Source of the DNA: Ignavibacteriales bacterium | GTDB lineage: Bacteria; Bacteroidota; Ignavibacteria; Ignavibacteriales; Ignavibacteriaceae | DNA length: 64,000 bases | Assembly: GCA_015709675.1 (NCBI GenBank) | Contig: CP054182.1 | Span: forward strand, 1,901,448 to 1,965,447 | Direction: 5' to 3' | Shown: positions 17,131-26,903 of the stretch, piece after piece | Layout of the letters: each line of letters starts with the position of its first letter | Position numbering within the stretch: position 1 is the first letter of the stretch | Notes under the pieces: generated by a model | The model's input: the letters and a program-made list of their open reading frames with translations, nothing else | What the model was told of the DNA's origin: nothing | Databases searched by the model: none | Position numbers and translations under genes: made by a program

Positions 17131-17158
17131 CCATCATAAAATTGTAAAAGAAAACTCT

Positions 17159-19042
17159 ATGGCTTCTGAAAAGGCAACAAAACGTAATCCCTGGGCTTGG
17201 GTACCCTCTCTCTACTTCGCTGAAGGAATTCCCTATATCGTGGTTATGACTCTTTCGGTAATTATGTATAAGCGGCTCGGTGTCTCCAACACTGAGATTG
17301 CCTTATATACAAGCTGGCTGTATCTGCCCTGGGTGATTAAACCGCTGTGGAGTCCTCTGGTTGATCTTACACGTACCAAACGTTTCTGGACTGTTATCAT
17401 GCAGCTGTTTATCGGAGCAGGTCTTGCGGGCATTGCGCTTACCATTCCGGCTGATGATTATATACGCTACACCATGGCATTCTTCTGGCTGCTTGCGTTC
17501 AGTTCCGCCACGCATGATATTGCCGCGGACGGATTTTATATGATTGCTCTTCCTGAACATGAACAGGCGCTATATGTGGGCATCAGAAGCACTTTTTACC
17601 GTGTTGCAAGCATTACGGGCCAGGGACTGCTGGTTATTCTTGCCGGTACTCTTGAAAGTTCAACCGGGCTTCCTCCGGCTGAGTTCTCATTTAGGGCCGT
17701 TAAAGGGGATCAGGCAAATGTCCGCTTCCTGGATGATTCCGTGCAGTTCAGAAGTGTTGCTGCCGGTGATCTGCAGATTCTTGTCTCTGATGCAAAAACT
17801 TCTATATCTCTGGTTCAGACCCCAAAAGAAACAACAGACAGCCTCATCGGTGCGGTTAAGGAATATAATCTTTCCAACGGTTTTTATGGCACACAGGCCG
17901 TACCCGCGCCTGCTGCTGCTGCTGAAGAAGAGGAAGGCTGGTATCAGACGTATATCAGCAAACCGTACAGTGAGTATATCGTCACTCCGCTTGAGGATTT
18001 CCTCCGCACCAATTTTGGTGATGAAGCTAAACAGACTGCGCGTGTGCTGAAAGCCGGCAACGTGGGAATTGTATATATCCGGCTGAGTGAAGCCCCCGGT
18101 CGTGAGACGGTGGTCAATATCTCAAAAAGCGGCGGAGATAATAACTTCACGATGCTTGAAGGGGCGCGCATTGTATTCACCGACAGCAACTGGAATATTC
18201 CTGCCGCTGTCGCAGTACAGACCGATCCGAAGCTCAATTTTGAATCAGCGGCAACATTTCAGGCAGTATCAGGCAATATTCCTCTGGCCTGGAGCATTAC
18301 TTTTTATATCATTGCCGGACTGTTCCTCCTCTTTTTTATCTGGCATAAATTTATTCTTCCTTATCCGGTGACCGATAAAGCAGCGGTGAGCGGCGGGAAT
18401 ATTTTCAAAGAGTTTTTCAGAACGTTTGCTCTCTTCTTTAAGAAGGAAAAGATTGGACTGATACTTGGCTTCCTCCTCTTATTCCGTTTTGCTGAAGCCC
18501 AGCTTGTTAAACTTGCTTCTCCTTTTCTGCTGGACACAAAGGAAGTCGGCGGGCTTGGCCTGACCACTGCTGAAGTGGGATTTGTTTATGGTACTGTGGG
18601 TATTCTTTTTCTGACTCTCGGCGGAATTCTTGGCGGTATCGCGGCTTCCAAAAAAGGACTGAAATACTGGCTGATGATTATGGTCGTTTCGATTAATGTA
18701 CCGGACCTTCTATATGTATATATGGCTTATGCACAGCCGGAAAATTTTCTGATAATTAATATCTGTGTGGCCATTGAGCAGTTTGGCTATGGTTTCGGCT
18801 TTACCGCGTATATGCTCTTCCTGATATATGTAAGTGAGGGAGAACATAAAACGGCACATTATGCCATCGGCACAGGGTTTATGGCTCTGGGCATGATGAT
18901 TCCCGGTATGTTCAGCGGATGGCTTCAGGAACTTATCGGCTATCAGAATTTCTTTGTGTGGGTGATGATTGCAACCATTCCAGGCTTCATTATTGCAAAA
19001 TATCTTCCTGTTAGTCCGACATTTGGCATGAAGAAAGAGTAG
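17159..19042 (+). CDS. AmpG-like MFS permease with large inserted extramembrane domain
   Basis: 627 residues. The N-terminal half matches AmpG/SLC33-like transporters (YFAEGIPYIVVMTLSVIMYKR, YLPWVIKPLWSPLVD, and the ATHDIAADGFYMIAL motif). AmpG imports anhydro-muropeptides into the cytoplasm. Between helices 5 and 6 (about residues 165-375) there is a 200-residue non-membrane insert. It includes an Ala/Glu-rich linker and a stretch (about 303-360) of the form YIRLSEAP...VNISKSGGD...FTDSNWNIPAAVAV, which looks like a secreted beta-sandwich module. The C-terminal half (from about 378) again has six helices. The insert would face the periplasm if topology is as in AmpG. The operon position between an amino-sugar kinase and NagZ enzymes supports muropeptide import. 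Confidence 0.83.
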   Translation: MASEKATKRNPWAWVPSLYFAEGIPYIVVMTLSVIMYKRLGVSNTEIALYTSWLYLPWVIKPLWSPLVDLTRTKRFWTVIMQLFIGAGLAGIALTIPADDYIRYTMAFFWLLAFSSATHDIAADGFYMIALPEHEQALYVGIRSTFYRVASITGQGLLVILAGTLESSTGLPPAEFSFRAVKGDQANVRFLDDSVQFRSVAAGDLQILVSDAKTSISLVQTPKETTDSLIGAVKEYNLSNGFYGTQAVPAPAAAAEEEEGWYQTYISKPYSEYIVTPLEDFLRTNFGDEAKQTARVLKAGNVGIVYIRLSEAPGRETVVNISKSGGDNNFTMLEGARIVFTDSNWNIPAAVAVQTDPKLNFESAATFQAVSGNIPLAWSITFYIIAGLFLLFFIWHKFILPYPVTDKAAVSGGNIFKEFFRTFALFFKKEKIGLILGFLLLFRFAEAQLVKLASPFLLDTKEVGGLGLTTAEVGFVYGTVGILFLTLGGILGGIAASKKGLKYWLMIMVVSINVPDLLYVYMAYAQPENFLIINICVAIEQFGYGFGFTAYMLFLIYVSEGEHKTAHYAIGTGFMALGMMIPGMFSGWLQELIGYQNFFVWVMIATIPGFIIAKYLPVSPTFGMKKE

Positions 19043-19053
19043 CACCCGGTCCG

Positions 19054-21936
19054 ATGAAACGCATAATGTTATTTTTATTTCTGGCGGTAATTGTCTCATT
19101 TCTTCTGACTGCTTCGGTTTCGTATAACCGGCATGATCCAAAGGGAGATGCAGCGTTTATACGCGACACTACGTTTATAAATCCGGGGAATTATCTCTTT
19201 TCACAGCCGGCAAGCAAGTGGGTAAATGAAACACTTGCTTCAATGACTCTGGAAGAGAAAGCCGGACAACTGGTCTTCCCCAACGCAAACGGATTGGATG
19301 CTTCCGACACATCAGCGTCATATATACGCCTGAAACGTCTGGTTGAGGAGTATAAAGTAGGCGGTTTTGTTTTTTTCAGAAGTAAACTTCCGGAAAAAAC
19401 CCTGCTGGTAAATAAACTTCAGAGACTTTCCAAACTCCCGCTTCTGATGGCTGCTGATTTCGAACACGGAGTGGGAATGAGGATAGCCGAAGGCACGGAC
19501 TTTCCCAGTCTGATGGCGCTTGGTGCCGCTGATGACAGCCTGCTTGCCTATGAGATGGGTGCCATTATCGGCAGGGAGTCAAGACGGATAGGCATCCATC
19601 AGAATTATGCTCCCGTTGTTGATGTTAATAATAATCCTGATAATCCTATTATAAACACCCGTTCACCCGGAGAAGACCCTGTGATGGTCTCCCGGATTGC
19701 CGCTGCTCTGATGAAGGGGATGCAGGATGCAAAGCTGGTTGCCACTATTAAACATTTCCCCGGTCATGGAAACACTTCGCAGGATTCACATAACGAAACC
19801 GCGATTATTTCCTCCTCCAAGTCGGAATTTAATTCTACTGAACTGTATCCTTTTCGCCGGCTGATTGATGACGGAGCGCTTTCCGTAATGGTTGGGCATA
19901 TACGGATTCCTGAAGTTTATGCATCTGGTCTTCCTGCAACGCTCTCGCCTGAAATCACCACTGACCTTCTGAAGAAAGATTTGCATTTTAAGGGGCTCGT
20001 GGTAACAGATGCAATGAATATGCATGCCATCAGCAAGGTTTACCCTGATAGTCTCTCCTCACTTATGGCTATAAACGCAGGGAATGATTTAATTCTTTTT
20101 CCTGCTAATCCTGAATCAGTAATTACTGCAATTGCTAATAGTGTGCGGGCAGGACTTATCTCCGAGGAGCGCATTGATGCCTCGGTAAGAAAACTGCTCA
20201 CCATAAAAGAATGGGCAGGGCTTTCTGAGAACCGGCTCATTGATGATGAGGATATCCTTCATTCGGTTAAAAGCGGTTACGCTGAGAAAATTGCATTTCA
20301 GATAGCAAAAAAATCCATTACGCTTGCAAGAGACAAAAAGAATAACATCCCTCTTAAAACAGCCAAAAAGAAGGAATATATTCATCTGATCGTTACCGAA
20401 AATCCTGGTGATAACGGTGCATATTTTGACAGTCTTCTTGTCTCAGCATATCCCGGTACGGAGACGGTCAGACTTAACAAACGTACAACAAACCGCGAAC
20501 TGAAAAAAATGATCGCGGAGCTGAAGAAGCATAAAACGATAATCATTTCCGTTTATAACAGTATTTCATCTTTCAAGGGTACACGGTCATTTGATCCCCG
20601 CATTGAAAAGATGTCGCGGAAGATTAATGCTCTTAATAAAAATAAGATACTTCTGTCGCATGCTGATCCGTATATCACGGATCTTTTCCCTTCAGCCGGC
20701 ACGTATATGCTCAACTATGGAAGTTCCGCTGTATCGGAATTAGCCCTCTTCAAAGCGCTGGCCGGAGAAAATCAGATAACCGGAAAACTTCCGGTTACTA
20801 TCCCTTCTGCAAAACTCAGAAAAGGGGACGGGCTAACCAGGAAATCCGTTCGCATTGAATATATCGCTTCCGAAGATACGATGTTTAACGGAGCAGACAG
20901 GCTCATTCAGCAGGGAATACAGGATTCCGTTGCTCCCGGTATGACCGCCCTGGTGATTAAAGACGGAGATATCGTCTATAAAAGAACCGCCGGCACATTC
21001 ACGTATGATCCTTCCTCAACGCCGGTTACTGACAGCAGTATCTATGATCTGGCCTCTGTTTCAAAGGTCATCGGTACAACCACGGCAGTCATGATTTGTG
21101 TTGACAGAAAACTTTTTTCCCTTGATGACAAGGTGGTTAAATATCTTCCGCAGTTCGGAGCAAAAGGGAAAAAGAATATCACTATCCGTAATCTCCTGGT
21201 ACATAACAGCGGACTTCCGGCGTTTAAAAAATATTATCAACTCGTGAAGAACGGCAATGAACTGCTCAAGGATATTTATAATTCTGAGCTGATATATAAG
21301 ACCGGCGAAAAAATGGTCTATTCCGATCTTGGTATGATCACCATGCAGAAGATCATTGAAAAGGTCACCGGAAAGCGGCTCGATAAATTTCTTCATGCAG
21401 AAGTTTTCAGCAAACTGGGGATGAAGAGCACCATGTATGCACCCCCGGCTTCACTGAAACACCGGATGGTTCCCACAGAACTTGATAATTACTGGCGGAA
21501 CCGGCTGCTCATTGGGGAGGTTCATGATGAAGCGGCGTCCATGCTTGGCGGAATTGCAGGTCATGCCGGTCTTTTTTCAACTGCTGGTGATCTCGCGGTT
21601 TTTCTGCAGATGCTACAGCAGGGAGGAGAGTATGACGGCAGAAGATATATCAAAAATGAAACCGTTGCCCTCTTTATTAAAAGGCAGTCAGATCAGAGTA
21701 CGCGGGCCCTGGGATGGGATACACCGGATGAAAAGTACCCCTCTGCAGGTAAGTTCTTTTCAAAATCCTCCTACGGACATACCGGATATACTGGTACATC
21801 TGTCTGGACCGACCCGGAAAAGAATGTTATTGTAATACTGCTAACCAACCGTGTGCACCCTACAAGGGTAAATTCAAAACTGATGCGCTTCCGGCCTGAG
21901 TTTCATGATGAAATCATGAGGGCACTGGGGTACTGA
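19054..21936 (+). CDS. nagZ: Secreted NagZ-type GH3 glucosaminidase fused to a class C-like serine hydrolase
   Basis: 960 residues with an N-terminal signal-like hydrophobic segment (IMLFLFLAVIVSFLLTASVS). Residues about 50-590 are GH3: KHFPGHGNTSQDSH at 233-246 is the NagZ His/Asp dyad loop, and Asp319 in VVTDAMNM is the expected nucleophile. Residues about 605-955 are a beta-lactamase/esterase-type serine hydrolase: Ser668 and Lys671 in the SxxK box (ASVSK), Tyr756 in YSDLG, and HTG near 909 in place of KTG. NagZ removes GlcNAc from muropeptides; the second domain could act on peptide or ester bonds, but its substrate is unknown. Such GH3-serine hydrolase fusions are known in Bacteroidetes-type genomes. 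The next gene starts 1 nt after its stop. Confidence 0.88.
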   Translation: MKRIMLFLFLAVIVSFLLTASVSYNRHDPKGDAAFIRDTTFINPGNYLFSQPASKWVNETLASMTLEEKAGQLVFPNANGLDASDTSASYIRLKRLVEEYKVGGFVFFRSKLPEKTLLVNKLQRLSKLPLLMAADFEHGVGMRIAEGTDFPSLMALGAADDSLLAYEMGAIIGRESRRIGIHQNYAPVVDVNNNPDNPIINTRSPGEDPVMVSRIAAALMKGMQDAKLVATIKHFPGHGNTSQDSHNETAIISSSKSEFNSTELYPFRRLIDDGALSVMVGHIRIPEVYASGLPATLSPEITTDLLKKDLHFKGLVVTDAMNMHAISKVYPDSLSSLMAINAGNDLILFPANPESVITAIANSVRAGLISEERIDASVRKLLTIKEWAGLSENRLIDDEDILHSVKSGYAEKIAFQIAKKSITLARDKKNNIPLKTAKKKEYIHLIVTENPGDNGAYFDSLLVSAYPGTETVRLNKRTTNRELKKMIAELKKHKTIIISVYNSISSFKGTRSFDPRIEKMSRKINALNKNKILLSHADPYITDLFPSAGTYMLNYGSSAVSELALFKALAGENQITGKLPVTIPSAKLRKGDGLTRKSVRIEYIASEDTMFNGADRLIQQGIQDSVAPGMTALVIKDGDIVYKRTAGTFTYDPSSTPVTDSSIYDLASVSKVIGTTTAVMICVDRKLFSLDDKVVKYLPQFGAKGKKNITIRNLLVHNSGLPAFKKYYQLVKNGNELLKDIYNSELIYKTGEKMVYSDLGMITMQKIIEKVTGKRLDKFLHAEVFSKLGMKSTMYAPPASLKHRMVPTELDNYWRNRLLIGEVHDEAASMLGGIAGHAGLFSTAGDLAVFLQMLQQGGEYDGRRYIKNETVALFIKRQSDQSTRALGWDTPDEKYPSAGKFFSKSSYGHTGYTGTSVWTDPEKNVIVILLTNRVHPTRVNSKLMRFRPEFHDEIMRALGY

Positions 21937-21937
21937 C

Positions 21938-23545
21938 ATGGTATCATATAAAAAGATTTTTCCCCTGAAGGCCGGGCAGAGAACGGCTGTTGAAAGTCTG
22001 ATGGCAAAAATGACTCTGCACCAGAAGATTGGTCAGATGATCTGTCCTGGTTCAGTCGGAGTTTTTCAGTCTTCTGAAAGTGCCGCATACAGAAAAATCA
22101 CTTATCTGATAAAGAACTTGGGTATCGGGGGTATTGTGCTCTTCAGGGGTGATATATATGCCTATTACGAACTGATAGAAGAGCTGCAAAGCATAAGCAG
22201 GATTCCCATTCTTTTTTCCGCGGATTTTGAACGGGGGCTGGCCATGCGGATTACCAATACCCTTTCATTCCCCCTGAATATGGCAATTGCTAAAACCGGT
22301 GATCCCTCACTTGCAGAGCGTATGGGCAAAGCTATTGCTCAGGAGTGCAGGGTGCTTGGCATATCAATGAATTTTGCTCCGGTTGTGGATCTTGCGGGAG
22401 AAAAAAAGAATCCGGTTATTAATACACGGGCTTACGGCCCGGACAAGGAAATTGTAGCTGCGTTTGCCGAAGCATTTATCAAAGGAGCTTCTTCGGAGCA
22501 TATTCTCAACTCGGCAAAACACTTTCCCGGGCACGGATATACCACCATGGACAGCCACCGCGAACTTCCGCTGATTAACCGGACAAAAAAGAAACTGCTC
22601 TCGGATGATATATATCCTTTTCAGAGATGCATTAATGCCGGCGTGCAGAGTATTATGATGGGGCATCTTGAAGTTCCTGCTTTTGAATCACGTGAAGGAT
22701 TGCCGGCTACCTTGTCCCGCTCCATCGTAACAGGACTGCTCAGAGATCAGCTTGGTTTTGACGGGCTGATTGTTTCTGACGCGATGAACATGAACGGTGT
22801 AACCAATTATTTTTCTGCCCGTGAGGCAGCAGTACTGGCCGTTAAAGCCGGCAACGATATGATTCTTCTGCCTCCGGATGAAGAAATTGCTTTTGATGCA
22901 GTTTTGCAGGCAGTTACCGATAAGGTTATTCCCTCAGAACAGATTGACCGGAGTGTAAGCAGAATACTCTATGCAAAAATGTGGTCCGGTTTATTCAGCC
23001 GGCAGAAAAGCTCCATTCATCAGGTAAAAAAGATTGTTTCTTCCGGAAAATCAGCCCGGCTTGCAAGAGAGATTGCCGATAAGTCTGTAACGCTCTCAAA
23101 AGGAGCGATGAAATATCTCCCCGCTAAGCGGAAAAGGCCTCTCTTCTGCATTACCGTGTCAGACAAGAGCCCTTCAGAGACGGAAATGTTTTTTTCCTCC
23201 ACGCTAAAAAAAATTATGCCGGGCACGGAGAACATTTTTATCACACCGTTTGTGAATGAAGAGATGCTGACAAGAATTGCAGGATCACTTTCGCCTGATA
23301 TACAGCCCGTGCTGCCGGTTTTTTACCGGGCAAGATCGTATCAGGGAAGGCTGGAACTGCCTCCCCACCTGCTCCGTTTCTTCGGGCTTGTTGAACAGCG
23401 CTTTCCGGACTGCATATATATCTTTTTCGGGAACCCTTTCCTGAGCGAACAGCTCGGCAGGGGAAAAAATACCATCCTTGCTTATGGCGATGTGCAAATC
23501 TCACAGACTGCCGTTATAGCCAGACTAACCGGAGTTGCTCTCTGA
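21938..23545 (+). CDS. Second NagZ-type GH3 beta-N-acetylglucosaminidase
   Basis: 535 residues, GH3 catalytic domain in the first ~340 residues: FSADFERGLAMRI, NFAPVVDLAG, the KHFPGHGYTTMDSH dyad loop and the nucleophile region IVSDAMNMNGV. A further ~170 residues resemble the GH3 C-terminal domain. No signal peptide, unlike the upstream paralogue, so a cytoplasmic enzyme acting on imported muropeptides is likely. The two proteins share motif order and appear to be a tandem duplication that diverged in location and accessory domain. The stop at 23543-23545 lies 4 nt before the kinase start. Confidence 0.87.
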   Translation: MVSYKKIFPLKAGQRTAVESLMAKMTLHQKIGQMICPGSVGVFQSSESAAYRKITYLIKNLGIGGIVLFRGDIYAYYELIEELQSISRIPILFSADFERGLAMRITNTLSFPLNMAIAKTGDPSLAERMGKAIAQECRVLGISMNFAPVVDLAGEKKNPVINTRAYGPDKEIVAAFAEAFIKGASSEHILNSAKHFPGHGYTTMDSHRELPLINRTKKKLLSDDIYPFQRCINAGVQSIMMGHLEVPAFESREGLPATLSRSIVTGLLRDQLGFDGLIVSDAMNMNGVTNYFSAREAAVLAVKAGNDMILLPPDEEIAFDAVLQAVTDKVIPSEQIDRSVSRILYAKMWSGLFSRQKSSIHQVKKIVSSGKSARLAREIADKSVTLSKGAMKYLPAKRKRPLFCITVSDKSPSETEMFFSSTLKKIMPGTENIFITPFVNEEMLTRIAGSLSPDIQPVLPVFYRARSYQGRLELPPHLLRFFGLVEQRFPDCIYIFFGNPFLSEQLGRGKNTILAYGDVQISQTAVIARLTGVAL

Positions 23546-23549
23546 AATC

Positions 23550-26500
23550 ATGAAAACCACTGGAAGTGAATCTGATCATTTGAAAAAATATACTGCAGTT
23601 AGCGGTAACCGGGGGCTGATTCTGATCGTTTCACTCGTCCTTATTTTTATTATCGTAAATGTCGTTATTGTATTTGATGCTAATCAGGATTTTTACGATT
23701 TCAGGGAAAACTCAGCAATTGTTAAAGTGGTACGCGATCTTGATTCTTCAATAAATTTTAATCATCGAGAAGTTTATACACGGCACGATTCGCTTACCCT
23801 TGCCGAGCAGGGGGAGCACTTCCTTGCACTTGCAAAGCAGTATGAATATGCAGCTGACCTGATCAGCAACATGAATGCCTATGAAAGATTTGGCTTTGAT
23901 ACGGGCCGTATTACCCCTGATATTGATTCAATGAAACGGTATGCGCTGGCACTGTCTGATTTCTCATCATCAGAAAATGCACAGTCGTTATTATATTACC
24001 TGCGGTATTTTGATCACAGGATTCTTGACGCCTTTCACGATTTAGACCGGACCATACGGAGCACACAGCGGGAAAAAGCTGCCAGGCTGAATTATTACTA
24101 TTTGCAGCTGCTGGCAGTTTCATCCTCGGCATGTCTGCTTGCGGTGATTCTGATATTCTTATATACCCGCGTGCGCCGGAATCTGGCAGAACGCCTACGT
24201 ATGCAGGAAGAGCTGAATGCTGAAAAGAATAAGTACCGCAATCTTGCCGAGAGCATGGATGATGCTGTGCTTATTACCGACAAAGAGGGAATTGTTGTAT
24301 TTGCAAACAGTGCCGTAGAGAAGGTGACAGGATATACGCCGGCTGAACTGACGGGAAGAGTCTCCTATAAAACCCTGACTGACTCAGTAACCTGGTCATC
24401 ATCTGAATCCCGGCTGAACGACAGACTTGCAGGGCGGAGTGAAGAGTTTTTCAGCAGGATTATCCGAAAAGACGGAACTCCTCTCCGCGTTTATATTAAA
24501 GGCTCTCCTTTCAGAGATCATAACGGAGTGGTAATCGGTTCAATAGGCGTCATATCCGATCTGAGTGATCAGCTCCGAATGGAACGCGAGGCAACCATAC
24601 ACAGGGAAAACCTTATCGGAGTTATTGAAAACAGCACAGATTTTATCTGGGCGTTTGATCAGGAGCTCAGACTTACCGTCTATAATTCCGCGTTTAAGAG
24701 GGAATTTAAAAATCTGTTTCATGCCGAGACAGAGACCGGCATGCAGATTCTTGATTATGTCGGTGAGGTGCAAAAGCGGGCCTGGCAGAGGATCTGCAGA
24801 AAGGCACTTAAAGGAGAGAGAGTGCGGTTTGATCAGAAGTATGAAATAGACGGCGAACAAAGAGTTTATTCCGTTGCGCTTAATCCTCTTAAGGATCAGG
24901 AGGGGATGATTTCAGGAATAGCATGTTTTATGAGTGATATTACCTCACGCGTAAAAAATGAAGAGGAACTCCGTGCTGCAATGATTACCGCTGAGGAGGC
25001 AACCCGGTTAAAAACCGAGTTCCTTGCCAATATGAGCCATGAAATAAGAACCCCTCTTAACGGAATTCTGGGAATGGCAAATTTGCTGATTGATACCGAG
25101 CTTAATGAATATCAGCGTCTGTATGCCAATTCCATAAAGGAGTCAGGGAGCTCTCTGCTGGGTATTCTTAATGATATCCTTGATATATCGAAAGTTGAAG
25201 CGGGCAAAATTGAAATCTTTACAGAAGAGTTTGACCTGCCTAATCTGGTGGAAGCGCTGGCGGAGATTTATTCAGTTCAGGCAGAAAGCAAGAACATCTC
25301 ATTTTATATAGAATCCTCTCTTTCCGTCCCTCAGAGAATCCGCTGTGACCGGCTCCGGCTGAACCAGATTCTTTCCAATATCCTTAACAACGCGTTTAAG
25401 TTTACCGAAACAGGATATGTTAATCTAGCCGTGAGAGCAGAAATCACGGATGAACTTTCCGGAATCATGCATTTTACCGTTGAAGATACGGGACCGGGTA
25501 TGAATGATGATACTCTCGCTTCAATATTCACTGAGTATGCACAGGCAAATGCTGCCGTGGTCCGTAAGTTCGGAGGTACGGGACTTGGACTAAGTATATC
25601 AAAGAAACTTGCTGAATTAATGGGGGGAACGATTACAGTTGTCTCAGAACCGGGCAGGGGAAGCAGTTTCATGATTTCACTGCCGTTTACGCTCAGCCAG
25701 AAATATATACCGCCTTCACTTCCGCAGCAGAACGGGCGGGTGCTGGTGGTTACCAATGAGAATAAAGGCGGAGATATTATCGCAGGTCTTCTTTCTGCCA
25801 TCGGATATACACCCGTCGTGGTTTTTAATGCCGCCAACGCCTTAGTGAGGTTAACGCGGGCTGCACAGGATGGTTCTGATTTTGAATTTATTCTCTGTAA
25901 CTATACGCTGCCGGGTTATGATGGATTCTCTCTTCTAAAGCAGATTAAAGAAAATTACCCCAGGCATCCGGCTCTCTTTATCCTCATCGGCAGAAAAAAA
26001 TTAGCGCCGCTGAAATCAAAAATAACCGCCGCAGGGATTATGCCCCTTGCCAAACCCTTCTGTATGCGTTCTCTTATGCAGATGCTTGAGGTACTTCATC
26101 CTGCCGAAAGGAAACAGCAGGTCAGAACAGTAGCGGAGAATATACGCCGGCTGAAGATCCTTATTGCTGATGATAACCGGATTAACAGAACTGTGCTTAC
26201 AGGATTCCTGCAAAAACTCGGCCACGATGTAACCGAAACTTCGGACGGGCAGGAGGCTCTTTCAGCATATATGAGCGATACTTTTGATATGATTATGCTT
26301 GACTGCCAGATGCCGGTTCTGGACGGCTATCAGGTCAGCAGAAGAATAAGGGAGTCAGAGGGTGAGAGCGGAAAACGGATTCCGGTTATTGGTGTTACCG
26401 CAAACAGCGGGCATGATGAAAAAGAACGGTGTCTTGCTGCCGGAATGGATGACTTTTTAGTAAAACCCTTTGAAATTTCCGACCTGCGGAGAACTGTTGA

Positions 26501-26891
26501 ACTGAATACCGTTCAAAGCCAGGTTGAGGAATACAGTGACAGCGGCTTCGAAATTAATAATCCACAGATTACTTCTCTCAGAGAGTCTCTTGATAATGAA
26601 ACGGTTGATGAACTCCTGGAACTTTTCCTGAATGATTTCCAGAACTACCTCGGTTCACTTTCGGTACGGATAGAAGCAGGAAACTTTAACGGACTTTCAG
26701 CCGAATCCCACACCATTAAATCCGGCTGCGCAAACATCGGCGCTGAAAAGCTGCGGAAACTGGTTGATAAACTTGAGCAGGAAAGTGATAAATCATCAAG
26801 ATCCGAGATCCGCGCGCTGTTTAACAAACTTGCTGATGAATATATCTACGTCAAGCAGAAGATTAAGAATTATATAACCCTTAACGGGTGA
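23550..26891 (+). CDS. Hybrid sensor histidine kinase (2 PAS, two receivers, HPt)
   Basis: 1113 residues from the ATG at 23550 (the frame also allows a TTG at 23535 inside nagZ2). Order: TM1 (about 20-42), a helical periplasmic sensor (about 45-180), TM2 (about 190-212), coiled coil, two PAS domains (about 225-350 and 350-475), HisKA with phospho-acceptor His497 in MSHEIRTPLNG, HATPase_c (VEDTGPGMND, GGTGLGLSIS), a degenerate receiver (about 730-850) where the acceptor is Asn784 (ILCNYTLPG), an intact receiver with Asp918 (IMLDCQMPVLDG), and an HPt domain with His1054 (SHTIKSG). A BarA/TorS-like phosphorelay without an adjacent output regulator. The 4-nt spacing to nagZ2 places it in the recycling operon, so it may sense cell-wall status; this is inference. 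Confidence 0.9.
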   Translation: MKTTGSESDHLKKYTAVSGNRGLILIVSLVLIFIIVNVVIVFDANQDFYDFRENSAIVKVVRDLDSSINFNHREVYTRHDSLTLAEQGEHFLALAKQYEYAADLISNMNAYERFGFDTGRITPDIDSMKRYALALSDFSSSENAQSLLYYLRYFDHRILDAFHDLDRTIRSTQREKAARLNYYYLQLLAVSSSACLLAVILIFLYTRVRRNLAERLRMQEELNAEKNKYRNLAESMDDAVLITDKEGIVVFANSAVEKVTGYTPAELTGRVSYKTLTDSVTWSSSESRLNDRLAGRSEEFFSRIIRKDGTPLRVYIKGSPFRDHNGVVIGSIGVISDLSDQLRMEREATIHRENLIGVIENSTDFIWAFDQELRLTVYNSAFKREFKNLFHAETETGMQILDYVGEVQKRAWQRICRKALKGERVRFDQKYEIDGEQRVYSVALNPLKDQEGMISGIACFMSDITSRVKNEEELRAAMITAEEATRLKTEFLANMSHEIRTPLNGILGMANLLIDTELNEYQRLYANSIKESGSSLLGILNDILDISKVEAGKIEIFTEEFDLPNLVEALAEIYSVQAESKNISFYIESSLSVPQRIRCDRLRLNQILSNILNNAFKFTETGYVNLAVRAEITDELSGIMHFTVEDTGPGMNDDTLASIFTEYAQANAAVVRKFGGTGLGLSISKKLAELMGGTITVVSEPGRGSSFMISLPFTLSQKYIPPSLPQQNGRVLVVTNENKGGDIIAGLLSAIGYTPVVVFNAANALVRLTRAAQDGSDFEFILCNYTLPGYDGFSLLKQIKENYPRHPALFILIGRKKLAPLKSKITAAGIMPLAKPFCMRSLMQMLEVLHPAERKQQVRTVAENIRRLKILIADDNRINRTVLTGFLQKLGHDVTETSDGQEALSAYMSDTFDMIMLDCQMPVLDGYQVSRRIRESEGESGKRIPVIGVTANSGHDEKERCLAAGMDDFLVKPFEISDLRRTVELNTVQSQVEEYSDSGFEINNPQITSLRESLDNETVDELLELFLNDFQNYLGSLSVRIEAGNFNGLSAESHTIKSGCANIGAEKLRKLVDKLEQESDKSSRSEIRALFNKLADEYIYVKQKIKNYITLNG

Positions 26892-26903
26892 GAGATAAGC
26901 AGT

